Below are positions 28,676-37,129 of a stretch of 64,000 nt of DNA, piece after piece. The position numbers and the translations under genes are program-made. The notes beneath the pieces are model-generated. The model was not told the DNA's origin. It searched no databases and saw nothing but the letters and a program-made list of their open reading frames with translations. Source of the DNA: Azospirillum brasilense (GTDB lineage Bacteria > Pseudomonadota > Alphaproteobacteria > Azospirillales > Azospirillaceae). The stretch's first letter is position 1. Each line of letters opens with the position of its first letter. Location: NCBI RefSeq assembly GCF_001315015.1, contig NZ_CP012915.1, forward strand, positions 62,001-126,000. Direction: 5' to 3'.

Positions 28676-28852
28676 TCAGGCGCCGCCGATGCCCTCGGTG
28701 AAGGTCTCGCCGGTCCTGGGGTCGATGTCCTCGCCGGTACCCGGCGTACCGGGCGCGGCCTCGTCACGGTCGCTGGCTGGTTTCTGGTTGTCAGGGTCGT
28801 AGCTGCGCGGGGGATGGATGCCGGCGTCGTCCGGCTTCTTCGGGTCGCTCAT
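28676..28852 (-). CDS. Small hydrophilic conserved hypothetical protein
   Basis: A 58-residue highly charged, proline- and glycine-rich protein starting MSDPKKPDDAGIHPP and ending DPRTGETFTEGIGGA. It has no hydrophobic segment and is probably disordered. Start ATG is preceded by AGAGGTGG. Proteins with this kind of DP-TGE-TEGIG ending are small and uncharacterised in alphaproteobacteria; I know no function. It converges on the GntR gene with 22 bases between the stops and is divergent from the VOC-family gene. Confidence 0.7.
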   Translation of the reverse strand: MSDPKKPDDAGIHPPRSYDPDNQKPASDRDEAAPGTPGTGEDIDPRTGETFTEGIGGA

Positions 28853-28950
28853 GCGCCACCTCTGCGAAAGGATTGCAACCTTCCCGTCAACAGGGGCGGG
28901 GGCGTATCCTCACGCGCACCGGCAACGCACCGACAGGGAGGGGACACGCC

Positions 28951-29430
28951 ATGACGACCGCCAAAAACACCATCTGCCTCTGGTATGACAAGGACGCAGA
29001 GGCCGCGGCCCGCTTCTACGCCACCGTCTTTCCCGACAGCGCGGTGGGCGCCGTTCATCGGGCGCCAAGCGATTACCCGTCCGGCAAGGCGGGCGACGTG
29101 CTGACGGTTCAGTTCACCGTTGCCGGCATTCCCTGCCTCGGCCTCAACGGCGGGCCGACGTTCAAACACAACGAAGCCTTCTCGTTCCAGATCGCCACGG
29201 ACGACCAGGAGGAGACCGACCGCTACTGGAACGCCATCGTCGGCAACGGCGGGCAGGAAAGCGCCTGCGGCTGGTGCAAGGACCGCTGGGGCGTCTCCTG
29301 GCAGATCACGCCGCGCGTGCTGACCGAAGCGCTGGCGGCCGGCGGCGACGAAGCCAGGCGCGCCTTCGCGGCGATGATGGGCATGACGAAGATCGACGTC
29401 GCCACGATCGAGGCCGCGAGGCGCGGCTGA
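28951..29430 (+). CDS. VOC-superfamily protein (PhnB/3-demethylubiquinone-like)
   Basis: A 159-residue protein of the PhnB-like glyoxalase/VOC fold: KNTICLWYDKDAEAAARFYA, FSFQIATDDQEETDRYW, and CGWCKDRWGVSWQITP are family hallmarks. Such proteins are often annotated as 3-demethylubiquinone-9 methyltransferase-like, but this is not a methyltransferase fold and the reaction is unknown. ATG 28951 has AGGGAGGGGAC upstream. Stop converges with the MFS gene, 20 bases apart. Confidence 0.88.
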   Translation: MTTAKNTICLWYDKDAEAAARFYATVFPDSAVGAVHRAPSDYPSGKAGDVLTVQFTVAGIPCLGLNGGPTFKHNEAFSFQIATDDQEETDRYWNAIVGNGGQESACGWCKDRWGVSWQITPRVLTEALAAGGDEARRAFAAMMGMTKIDVATIEAARRG

Positions 29431-29450
29431 CGATCCCCGGAGGGCTGGGT

Positions 29451-30878
29451 TTATCGGCCGGCAGCCGGCGCCTCCACGGCTTCCACGGTCTCGGCCGCGC
29501 CGCGCGGGGGAACGCGCAGCAGGCTGGTCAGTCCGCCCGCCAGGGTGAGGGCGGCGGCCAGGGCGAGGCCGAGGCGCGGCGCCGCCTCCGGGCCGGCCAG
29601 CAGCGAGAACAGCACGGTCATGAGCACCGCGCCGGCGGTCTGCCCGACCAGACGCGCGGTGCCTTGCATCCCTCCCGCGGCGCCGCTGCGCGCCTTGGGC
29701 ACGGTCAGCAGCATGTTGCGGTTGTTGGGCGTCTGGAACAGCCCGAAGCCGAAACCGCACATCACCATGAAGGCCAGCAGCGGCCGCGGGTCCTGCTCCA
29801 GCGGCCAGACCGCCGCCAGGGCGAGGCCGGCGGAGAGGAGCAGGCCTCCCACCGCGCACAGCCAGCCCGTGCCGACGCGGTCGGACAGCCGGCCGGCGAT
29901 GGGGGCGGCGACGGCGGTCGCCAGCGGCCACGGCACCAGGAACAGCCCCGCCGTGACGATGCCCTGGCCCAGCCCGTGCTGCAGGTAGAAGGGCAGGGCC
30001 ACGGCGGCGGCCATCTGGCCGGTGAAGCAGAGGACGGAGGCGACCACCGACAGGCGGAAGGAGCGCACCCGCAACAGGTCGAGCGGCACCAGCGGCGCCT
30101 CGCGGTCCTTTTCGCGCCGGACCAGTCCGGCGAGGCAGAGCGCCGCCGCCAGCAGCAGCGCACCGCCGCGCAGGGGCTGCGCCGCGACGGTTTCGGCCCC
30201 CATCACCAGGGCGGCGAAGAACCCGGCGTTGAGGGCGACGCTGGCGGGATCGAGGCGGCGTTTGGTTCCCACAACGGCGGGCAGCGCGCGGGCGGTCGCC
30301 AGAACCACGATCCCGACCGGAATGTTGACCGCGAACAGGAACGGCCAGGGGGCGACGGCGAGGATGCCCGCCCCGATCGTCGGCCCCGCCGCCGAGGCGA
30401 GCGCGATGGCCAGGGCGTTCCAGCCGATGGCGGCGCCGAGCAGCCGCTGCGGATAGACGAAGCGCAGCAGCGCGACGCCCAGCGCCATCACCGCCGCCCC
30501 GCCGAGCCCCTGGACGAAGCGCGCGGCGATCAGCCAGGGCAGCGTCGGCGCCAGGGCGCAGCCAGCGGACGCTACGGTGAACAGCAGCACCCCACCGGCG
30601 AACACCCTCCGGTGCCCGAGGCTCTCCCCAAGGGCGCCGACGGGCAGGAGCGCGATCACCAGCGCCAGCTGGTAGGCGGTGATGATCCAGACGGTGTCGG
30701 CGGGCGGAACCCCGAGGGTGTTCGCGACGGTCGGCAGGGCGATGTTGGCGATGGCGCCGTCGAGCACGACGAGCACGATCGCGGCGATGACGGACGCGGC
30801 GGCCACGGCGCGGCGCGGCATGGGCAGCCCGTCCGGATGTGGGGAATCGGGTGTTCGGGCGAGGGTGGAACGGGGCAT
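29451..30878 (-). CDS. MFS drug-efflux transporter, DHA2 (14-helix) type
   Basis: A 475-residue inner-membrane exporter resembling EmrB/QacA-type carriers. DGAIANIALPTVA in the first helix, the LGHRRVF loop after helix 2, and the ARFVQGLGGAAVM motif are visible, with about 14 helices. ATG 30878 has GGAG upstream; an earlier in-frame start would cross the LysR-type promoter. Divergent from a LysR regulator that likely controls it. Substrate unknown. Confidence 0.91.
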   Translation of the reverse strand: MPRSTLARTPDSPHPDGLPMPRRAVAAASVIAAIVLVVLDGAIANIALPTVANTLGVPPADTVWIITAYQLALVIALLPVGALGESLGHRRVFAGGVLLFTVASAGCALAPTLPWLIAARFVQGLGGAAVMALGVALLRFVYPQRLLGAAIGWNALAIALASAAGPTIGAGILAVAPWPFLFAVNIPVGIVVLATARALPAVVGTKRRLDPASVALNAGFFAALVMGAETVAAQPLRGGALLLAAALCLAGLVRREKDREAPLVPLDLLRVRSFRLSVVASVLCFTGQMAAAVALPFYLQHGLGQGIVTAGLFLVPWPLATAVAAPIAGRLSDRVGTGWLCAVGGLLLSAGLALAAVWPLEQDPRPLLAFMVMCGFGFGLFQTPNNRNMLLTVPKARSGAAGGMQGTARLVGQTAGAVLMTVLFSLLAGPEAAPRLGLALAAALTLAGGLTSLLRVPPRGAAETVEAVEAPAAGR

Positions 30879-30943
30879 CGGCGTCTCCAACAGGGGTTGG
30901 ATCAATGTCGCTCTCCGCTTGGCATGGCGGAAGACGCCGCCTG

Positions 30944-30960
30944 TGCAGGTTATTCCTGCA
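30944..30960. promoter_or_regulatory. Inverted repeat between MFS and LysR genes
   Basis: TGCAGG-TTATT-CCTGCA, a perfect 6-5-6 repeat in the 111-base divergent promoter, 30 bases before the LysR start. LysR proteins usually bind such interrupted dyads at their own promoter. Confidence 0.55.
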
Positions 30961-30989
30961 TGGGGCGCCATGTGTTAGCCTCGGGATCC

Positions 30990-31898
30990 ATGGCCGACCC
31001 CGATCTCAACCTGCTCATCGCGCTCGACGCGCTGCTGGCGGAAGGCAGCGTCGTCAAGGCGGCGCGGCGGCTCGGCCTCAGCGAGTCCGCAATGAGCCGC
31101 ACCCTGGCGCGCCTGCGCGAGGTCACCGGGGACCCGCTGCTCGTCCGGGCCGGGCGCGGCCTCGTCCCGACGCCGCGGGCCATCCAGTTGCGCGAGCGGG
31201 TGCCCAACCTCGCCGAGGAGGTCCGCGCGGTGCTGCGTCCGGCGGAGGCCATCGACATCGCCCGGCTGGAGCGCAGCTTCACCCTGCGCGCCAGCGAGAG
31301 CTTCATCGAGGTCTACGCCGCCCGGCTGGTCGGCCGCGTCGCCGCCGAAGCCCCCGGCGTCCTGCTGCGTTTCGCGCCGCGGGGGAACCGCGACGCGCAG
31401 GCGTTGCGCGACGGTCTGATCGATCTCGACATCGGGGTGCATTCGGAAACCACGCCTGAGCTGAAGGTGCAGAGCCTGCTCCGCGACCGGCTCGTCGCCG
31501 TCGTGCGGGAGGGCCATCCGCTGACCCGACTGGAGACGGTGACGCCGGAACAGTACGCCGCCTGCAGCCATGTGCTGACCTCGCGGCGCGGGTTGGTGCG
31601 GGACCGGATGGACGAGGCGCTGGCCGCCCTCGGCCTTGCCCGCAAGGTGGTGGCGGTGGTGCCGAGCTTCCCGGCGGCCCTGGCGATCGTCCGCGCCTCC
31701 GACCTGACCGCCCTGGTGTCCGAGCGTCAGGTCGCCGCGGGCGTGGCCGGGGTCCGCATTCTGCCGCTTCCCATTGCCTTGGACGAGGTCGTGGTGACGC
31801 AGATGTGGCATCCCCGGCAGGACGCCGACCCGGCTCACCGCTGGCTGCGCGGGGTGGTGCTTGGCGCCTGCCGTGAGGCGGCGGTATCCCCCTTATGA
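30990..31898 (+). CDS. LysR-family transcriptional regulator
   Basis: A 302-residue regulator. N-terminal helix-turn-helix with LLIALDALLAEGSVVKAARR and LGLSESAMSRTLARLRE (about residues 7-65), then the periplasmic-binding-like effector domain with LRASESFIEVYAARL and DLDIGVHSE. The NodD/LinR-like pattern (DLNLLIALDALL) suggests an aromatic or toxic-compound sensor. It is divergent from the MFS exporter, the likely target. No clear ribosome site precedes ATG 30990. Confidence 0.92.
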   Translation: MADPDLNLLIALDALLAEGSVVKAARRLGLSESAMSRTLARLREVTGDPLLVRAGRGLVPTPRAIQLRERVPNLAEEVRAVLRPAEAIDIARLERSFTLRASESFIEVYAARLVGRVAAEAPGVLLRFAPRGNRDAQALRDGLIDLDIGVHSETTPELKVQSLLRDRLVAVVREGHPLTRLETVTPEQYAACSHVLTSRRGLVRDRMDEALAALGLARKVVAVVPSFPAALAIVRASDLTALVSERQVAAGVAGVRILPLPIALDEVVVTQMWHPRQDADPAHRWLRGVVLGACREAAVSPL

Positions 31899-32033
31899 CC
31901 TGCCAACCATGAGTTGGTCGGGCCGGTACGCATCGTCACCCTGTCCCCGGTGCATTCTGCCAAGCAAGCCGCCCATCGCCCAGCCGTCCACACTTCACCG
32001 CGGCAGCCCGCGTGGCGGGGCAGCAAGTAAGAA

Positions 32034-32048
32034 TGCGACTTGTTCGCA
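32034..32048 (+). promoter_or_regulatory. Fur-like motif upstream of the AraC gene
   Basis: TGCGACTTGTTCGCA shares TGC-A and TTCGCA with the iron-gene motifs at 33120 and 51661. It lies 82 bases before the AraC start. It is also enclosed by the arms GAATGC (32031-32036) and GCATTC (32052-32057). Confidence 0.4.
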
Positions 32049-32129
32049 ATTGCATTCTGCCCTATAGGTCTGGCCTCTCGGGGTCGGAATCCGGGGCCCT
32101 GTTCAATCCGGTGGCTGGGAGGCCGATCC

Positions 32130-33014
32130 ATGCCGTTCCATCCCAGAATGCAAAGCAGCACGGAAGGGTTCACCATCCTCGGGGACCTTCAGTGGCGCGC
32201 CTGGAACGGGATGATCGCCGACATCTGGAACGTCGCCTGCGACCAGAACGGCCAGGGCGAGTATGTGTCCGAAGCCCCGCGGCTGGTGGTGGTCCTCGAT
32301 CAGGTGGGGGAGGGCGGGCTGCACGTCACGGCCTCGCCCGGCCGCGGCGAGGCCGGACGGCTCAGCCGGCGCGAGCCGCTGAGCTATGTGCCCGCCGGCC
32401 TGCGGGTGTGGTCGCGCACGGTGAACGTCCGCCGGCTCACCCATCTCGACCTCCATTTCGACATGTCCGTGCTGGGGGGCCGCGTCGCGGACGGGCTGGA
32501 CGTCCGGGGCATGGAACGGCCGCGGCTGAATTTCGCGGATGACCGCCTGTTCGCTCTGGCCCGCCTGATCGCGGCGGAATGCCGGACCTCGGCGAACCTG
32601 CACGACCTCTACGGCGAGAGCCTGATGGCCGCGCTGTTCGTCGGCCTCGCGCAGGCGGAACCCGTCGCCGAGCGCAAGCGGGGGCAACTGCCGCCGCGCC
32701 TGTTGAGGCGCGTCACCGACTACATCGAGGAGCATTGCGGCCGTCCCATCCGATTGCAGGAGCTGGCCGAGCTGACCGGCCTGTCCACCACCCATTTCTG
32801 CACCGCCTTCAAGGCCTCGACCGGCCTGCCGCCCCACAAATGGCAGATGCGGGTCCGCGTGGAGCGGGCCAAGAGCCTGCTGACCGGATCGGACATGACG
32901 CTGGCGGCCGCCGCGGTGATGGCGGGTTTCTCCGATCAGGCGCACCTGACGCGCGTCTTCCGCCAGATCGTCGGCACCACGCCCGCCGCGTGGCTGCGCA
33001 ACCAGACCGGCTGA
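32130..33014 (+). CDS. AraC-family regulator, probable siderophore-receptor activator
   Basis: A 294-residue regulator. The N-terminal 180 residues form the sensing domain; the C-terminal AraC domain has two helix-turn-helix units: IRLQELAELTGLSTTHFCTA and MTLAAAAVMAGFSDQAHLTR, ending VGTTPAAWLR. TGGGAGG (32116-32122) sets the start at ATG 32130. It lies 195 bases upstream of a TonB siderophore receptor and siderophore importer genes, the arrangement of PchR/AlcR-type regulators, which activate uptake when the iron-siderophore is present. This role is inferred. Confidence 0.9.
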   Translation: MPFHPRMQSSTEGFTILGDLQWRAWNGMIADIWNVACDQNGQGEYVSEAPRLVVVLDQVGEGGLHVTASPGRGEAGRLSRREPLSYVPAGLRVWSRTVNVRRLTHLDLHFDMSVLGGRVADGLDVRGMERPRLNFADDRLFALARLIAAECRTSANLHDLYGESLMAALFVGLAQAEPVAERKRGQLPPRLLRRVTDYIEEHCGRPIRLQELAELTGLSTTHFCTAFKASTGLPPHKWQMRVRVERAKSLLTGSDMTLAAAAVMAGFSDQAHLTRVFRQIVGTTPAAWLRNQTG

Positions 33015-33073
33015 GCCGGGCATCGCCCGACGCACCGCCCGACGCACTCTGGGACCGACGAATGCCGGAAGAT

Positions 33074-33100
33074 CGTCCAACCCGTCCAAAGACCGTTCAA
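33074..33100 (+). promoter_or_regulatory. Triple direct repeat, candidate AraC-type activator site
   Basis: CGTCCAA (33074), CGTCCAA (33083) and CGTTCAA (33094) occur with 9- and 11-base periods, about one helical turn. Direct repeats of this kind are bound by AraC-family activators. They lie just upstream of the Fur-type motif at 33120 and of the receptor gene. Confidence 0.5.
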
Positions 33101-33119
33101 TCGCGCCGCTTCATGCACA

Positions 33120-33134
33120 TGCTAATCATTCGCA
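33120..33134 (+). promoter_or_regulatory. Candidate Fur box upstream of second TonB receptor
   Basis: TGCTAATCATTCGCA matches the classical Fur-box core at 12 of 15 positions and differs from the motif at 1039 by only two bases. It is 75 bases before the receptor start codon. Confidence 0.7.
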
Positions 33135-33209
33135 ACAACGCAGGCTCTTCGGGACCCGCCGGTCCGAAGGCGTTTCGCGGATGCCGCATACAGTCCGAGG
33201 CCGATTGCG

Positions 33210-35363
33210 ATGAGTGATATTTCCCAAAAGCGACTGACCCGCTTCCTCTTGAGCAGCACGGCGCTCGCCGCCCTGCTGGTGCCGGCGCTCGCCCAGGCGC
33301 AGGGAACGACCGCTCCGGCGGTTCTGGCTCCGGTGACCGTCGAGGGTGACCGGGCCGCCGACACCGCGACCAGCCCGGTCCGCGGCTACGTGCCCGGCCG
33401 CTCGGCCACGGGGTCCAAGACCGACATTCCGCTGGAGGCGGTCCCGCAATCCGTCTCGGTGATCGGGCGCGAGGAGATGGACGACCGCGGCGCGCAGAAG
33501 GTGGACGAGGCGCTGCGCTACACCCCCGGCGTCTTCAGCCAGCCTTTCGGCTCGGACAGCGACACCGACTGGATCTTCATCCGCGGCTTCCAGGCGACGC
33601 AGACCGGCATCTACCAGGACGGGCTCCAGCTCTACAGCTACGGCTTCGGCGGGCAGTTCGTGGACAGCTACACGCTGGAGCGGATCGAGGTGCTGCGCGG
33701 CGCCTCCTCCGTGCTTTACGGCGGCAGCAACCCCGGCGGTCTGGTGAATTACGTCACCAAGCGGCCCGGCGACACGCCGGTGCGCTCGGTCGAGGCGGGG
33801 ATCAACCAGCACGGCACCGCCCATCTGGGTGTGGACGTCGGCGGCGCCATCGACCCGACGCTGAGCTACCGGCTGACCGGCCGCATCGCCGGCGGCGACA
33901 GCTACACCGATTTCGCGGACGGCTTCCGCGGCACCATCTCGCCCAGCGTCAAGTGGTCGCCGAACGACCGCAGCACGCTGACGGTGCTGACCAACTACAC
34001 CGACATCGACGAGACGCACAACGGCGGTGCCTTCCTGCCCTATGTCGGCACGGTGAAGCCGGCTTCCTTCGGGCGCATCGACCGCAAGGCCAACTTCACC
34101 GAGCCGGATATCGACACCTACAGGCGCCGTCAGGCCTCCGTCGGCTACGAGTTCGAGCATCGCTTCGACAACGACCTGACCTTCCGCCAGAACGCCCGCT
34201 ACGGCTACAGCCGGGTCCACGAGGTCTCGGTCTACCCTTACGGCTACAACGCCTTCTCGGCGGTGCCGACCGACCCGGACAATCGGCTGTCGCGCATCAA
34301 TTTCGAGCACACGACCAAGGTCAACACCTTCCTGATCGACAACCAGCTCGAATCCAAGTGGCAGACCGGCCCGGTCGCCCACACGGCGCTGGTCGGCGTC
34401 GATTACAAGTATTTCAAGATGGATCAGGTGCAGGCCTCCGGCTCGGCCACGCCGATCAGCGCCACCAACCCCGTCTACGGCGCCGCGCAGGGGCAGCGCT
34501 TCTCTTACATCGACCAGGAGCTGACGATGGGTCAGCTCGGCGTCTATCTCCAGGACCAGATGCGCTTCGGCCAGGGCTTCCTGGTGACGCTGAACGGGCG
34601 CTACGACATCGCCTCGACCGACGCCGACGGCACGCCCGCCTACGACGGCAAGGACGGGAAGTTCAGCGGGCGCGCCGGTCTGGCCTACGAGTTCGCCAAC
34701 GGCGTGACGCCCTATGTCAGCGCCTCCACGTTCTTCAACCCGGTGCTGGGATCGTCGGCGGCGGCCGGCGTGTTCAAGCCGGAAACCGGCCAGCAGGTCG
34801 AGGTCGGCGTGAAGTACCGCCCGGCCTGGATGGACGCCATCTTCACCGCGGCCCTGTTCGACCTGACGCGCACCAACGTGGTGACCGGACCCTTCAACGC
34901 CGAGACGCAGCTGGGCGAGGTCAATTCGCGCGGCATCGAGCTTGAGGCCAAGGCCAACATCACCCCGAACCTGAAGGCGCTCGCCTCCTTCACCGCGCTC
35001 GACCTCGACATCAAGAAGGACGCCAACCCGGCGCTGGTCGGCAAGACCCCCTACATCGTGCCGCAGGTCCAGGGCTCGGCCTTCCTCGACTACACCTTCC
35101 GGGAAAACGCGCTGGACGGCGTGTCGGTGGGCGGCGGCGTGCGCTACGTCGGCTCGTCCTGGGCCGACAACGAGAACACGCTGAAGGTCCCCGCCGCCAC
35201 CGTCTTCGACGCGCGGATCGGCTACAAGCCCGCCGCCTGGGGCGTGAATCTCGCGGTCACCAACCTGTTCGACAAGGAGTATGTGGCGAGCTGCCAGACC
35301 CAGTTCTCCTGCGGCTACGCCGAGGGGCGGACGGCTCTGCTGACCGTCAACATGACGTGGTGA
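33210..35363 (+). CDS. TonB-dependent siderophore receptor (FhuA/FoxA-like)
   Basis: A 717-residue outer-membrane receptor without STN domain. Signal peptide to about residue 32 (LVPALAQAQG), TonB-box-like PVTVEG, plug motifs PLEAVPQSVSVIGREEM and RIEVLRGASSVLYGGSNPGG, then the barrel, ending with an aromatic residue (LLTVNMTW). Cys pair near the end (CQTQFSC) is common in hydroxamate receptors. It is preceded by an AraC regulator and followed by FhuC/D/B-like genes, so a hydroxamate-type siderophore is plausible. Confidence 0.95.
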   Translation: MSDISQKRLTRFLLSSTALAALLVPALAQAQGTTAPAVLAPVTVEGDRAADTATSPVRGYVPGRSATGSKTDIPLEAVPQSVSVIGREEMDDRGAQKVDEALRYTPGVFSQPFGSDSDTDWIFIRGFQATQTGIYQDGLQLYSYGFGGQFVDSYTLERIEVLRGASSVLYGGSNPGGLVNYVTKRPGDTPVRSVEAGINQHGTAHLGVDVGGAIDPTLSYRLTGRIAGGDSYTDFADGFRGTISPSVKWSPNDRSTLTVLTNYTDIDETHNGGAFLPYVGTVKPASFGRIDRKANFTEPDIDTYRRRQASVGYEFEHRFDNDLTFRQNARYGYSRVHEVSVYPYGYNAFSAVPTDPDNRLSRINFEHTTKVNTFLIDNQLESKWQTGPVAHTALVGVDYKYFKMDQVQASGSATPISATNPVYGAAQGQRFSYIDQELTMGQLGVYLQDQMRFGQGFLVTLNGRYDIASTDADGTPAYDGKDGKFSGRAGLAYEFANGVTPYVSASTFFNPVLGSSAAAGVFKPETGQQVEVGVKYRPAWMDAIFTAALFDLTRTNVVTGPFNAETQLGEVNSRGIELEAKANITPNLKALASFTALDLDIKKDANPALVGKTPYIVPQVQGSAFLDYTFRENALDGVSVGGGVRYVGSSWADNENTLKVPAATVFDARIGYKPAAWGVNLAVTNLFDKEYVASCQTQFSCGYAEGRTALLTVNMTW

Positions 35364-35375
35364 CCAGGTTAAATC

Positions 35376-35398
35376 CCCTCTCCCCTCTGGGGAGAGGG
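35376..35398. repeat. Dispersed palindromic repeat, copy C
   Basis: CCCTCTCCCC-TCT-GGGGAGAGGG, followed by TTAGGGTGAGGGGGG. Third copy of the element at 9147 and 17163; 12 bases after the receptor stop and before the importer genes. Confidence 0.7.
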
Positions 35399-35444
35399 TT
35401 AGGGTGAGGGGGGTGTGCTTTTGCCGAACGTAAAACCAGGACCG

Positions 35445-36236
35445 ATGAGACCGGACCAGACCCAACCCCTCTACGACCTTGACGGCGTGAGTTTCTCCGT
35501 TGCCGGACGGGCGATCCTGTCGGGACTGTCGCTCCGGCTGGATCCGGGGCGGATCTATGGGCTGGTCGGTCCCAACGGGTCGGGCAAGAGCACGCTGATC
35601 CGCCTGCTGGCCCGCCAGCAGCCGCCAAGCAGCGGAAGCATCCGCTGCCTTGGGACGGACCTCGCGCGGATCGGCGACCGCGACTTCGCGCGCACCGTCG
35701 CCTACATGCCGCAATTCACCCCGCCCGCCGAGGGCATGACGGTGCGGGAGCTGGTGGCGCTCGGCCGTTTTCCCTGGCACGGCGCGCTCGGCCGCTTCGG
35801 GGCGGAGGACGCCGCCAAGGTGGCGGAGGCCATCGCCGAAACCCACCTGGACGCCTTCGCCGACCGGCTGGTCGACAGCCTGTCGGGCGGCGAGCGGCAG
35901 CGCGTCTGGCTGGCGATGATGCTGGCCCAGGACACGCGCTGCCTGCTGCTCGACGAGCCGACCTCGGCGCTGGACATCGCCAGTCAGGTGGAGCTGCTGG
36001 GGCTGGTGCGCCGGCTGAGCCGGGCGCGCGGCATCGGCGCGGTCATCGTTCTCCACGACATCAACATGGCGGCCAGCGTCTGCGACGAGATCCTGGCGAT
36101 GCGCAACGGCGCGCTGATCGCCCAGGGCACGCCGGATGCCATCATGACCGGCGAGACGCTGGGGGCCATCTACCGCCTTGCCATGGCGACCGTCCCGCAC
36201 CCGGTGACCGGGAAGCCGATCGGTTGCGTGCTGTGA
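35445..36236 (+). CDS. Ferric-siderophore ABC transporter ATP-binding protein (FhuC-like)
   Basis: A 263-residue ATPase of the FecE/FhuC type. Walker A GPNGSGKSTLI, signature LSGGERQR, Walker B CLLLDEPTSALDI and the switch His in VLHDINMAA are all present. ATG 35445 (MRPDQTQPLYDLDGVSF) gives normal length; a GTG at 35415 would start inside the flank of the palindromic repeat. Followed by a binding-protein gene whose GTG start overlaps this stop. Confidence 0.93.
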   Translation: MRPDQTQPLYDLDGVSFSVAGRAILSGLSLRLDPGRIYGLVGPNGSGKSTLIRLLARQQPPSSGSIRCLGTDLARIGDRDFARTVAYMPQFTPPAEGMTVRELVALGRFPWHGALGRFGAEDAAKVAEAIAETHLDAFADRLVDSLSGGERQRVWLAMMLAQDTRCLLLDEPTSALDIASQVELLGLVRRLSRARGIGAVIVLHDINMAASVCDEILAMRNGALIAQGTPDAIMTGETLGAIYRLAMATVPHPVTGKPIGCVL

Positions 36237-37129
36237 CGGGGCGGGCGACGATTACCCGCCGCCACGCGCTGGGCCTTGCCGCCGGAGCGGTGCTGCTGCC
36301 CCGCCTCGGGCACGCCGCCTCCGGGCGGCGGGTCGCCGCCATCGACTGGGCAGGGCTGGAGACGGCGCTTGCGCTCGGCATCGTGCCGGTCGCCGCGACC
36401 GAGCTGATCCAGTTCCGCAAGACCGTCGTTGAGCCGGAGGTTCCGGACTCGGTGATCGACCTCGGCCTGCGCGGCATGCCGAATTACGAGGCGCTGACGC
36501 TGGCCGAGCCGGACCTCATCCTCACCTCCAACTATTACGAGGGTCAGCGGGGCAGCCTGGAGCGGGTGGCGGAAACCCTGTCGCTGCCGATCTACCAGCC
36601 GGGCGTTCCGCCCTACGGGCTGGCGGCGGAGGCCGCGGTGACCCTTGGCCGGGCGCTGGGCCGGGAGGCAAAGGCACGCGCCTTCGTCGCCGGGGCCGAC
36701 GCGGAGATCGCCCGGCTGGGCGACTCCTTGCGCGGCGCGGTCCGCCGCCCGGTGCTCGCGATCAACTTCGGCGATGCCCGCCATGTCCGCGCCTTCGGCG
36801 ACGACAGCATGTTCGGCGCGGTGCTCCAGCGGCTGGGGCTGCGCAACGCCTGGGCCTCGCAATCGAGCTACAGCGCCGCCGCGCCGCTGGGGATCGAGGC
36901 GCTGGCCCGGATGCCGGACGCCATCACCGTCGTCGTTCCGCCGCTGCCCTCCGACGTGGTGCGGGGGCTGGACGACAGCGCCCTGTGGCAGGCCCTGCCG
37001 ATGGTTCGGAACCAGCGGGTGAGCGTGATCGAGCCGGTGAACCATTTCGGCGGGCTGCCGGCGGCGCTGCGCTTCGCCCGCCTCGTCACCGCCGCCCTGC
37101 TGCGGCCGGAGACCGTCCGCCATGGCTGA
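36233..37129 (+). CDS. Ferric-siderophore ABC transporter binding protein (FhuD-like)
   Basis: A 298-residue periplasmic binding protein. An N-terminal TRRHALGLAAGAVLL followed by HAAS looks like a Tat-type signal peptide, as in FhuD relatives. VAAIDWAGLETALALGIVPVAA opens the TroA-like fold; later EALTLAEPDLILTS and a lobe-2 pattern LPSDVV are visible. GTG 36233 overlaps the FhuC stop (GTGA), making it the best start; a TTG at 36224 is the alternative. The 3' end overlaps the permease gene. Confidence 0.9.
   Translation: MTGRATITRRHALGLAAGAVLLPRLGHAASGRRVAAIDWAGLETALALGIVPVAATELIQFRKTVVEPEVPDSVIDLGLRGMPNYEALTLAEPDLILTSNYYEGQRGSLERVAETLSLPIYQPGVPPYGLAAEAAVTLGRALGREAKARAFVAGADAEIARLGDSLRGAVRRPVLAINFGDARHVRAFGDDSMFGAVLQRLGLRNAWASQSSYSAAAPLGIEALARMPDAITVVVPPLPSDVVRGLDDSALWQALPMVRNQRVSVIEPVNHFGGLPAALRFARLVTAALLRPETVRHG

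Noticed and set aside
29274..30989. Long upstream extension of the LysR frame
   Set aside because: The extension is opposite the MFS exporter and is low-complexity (Gly/Gln/Arg); LysR clearly begins at 30990.
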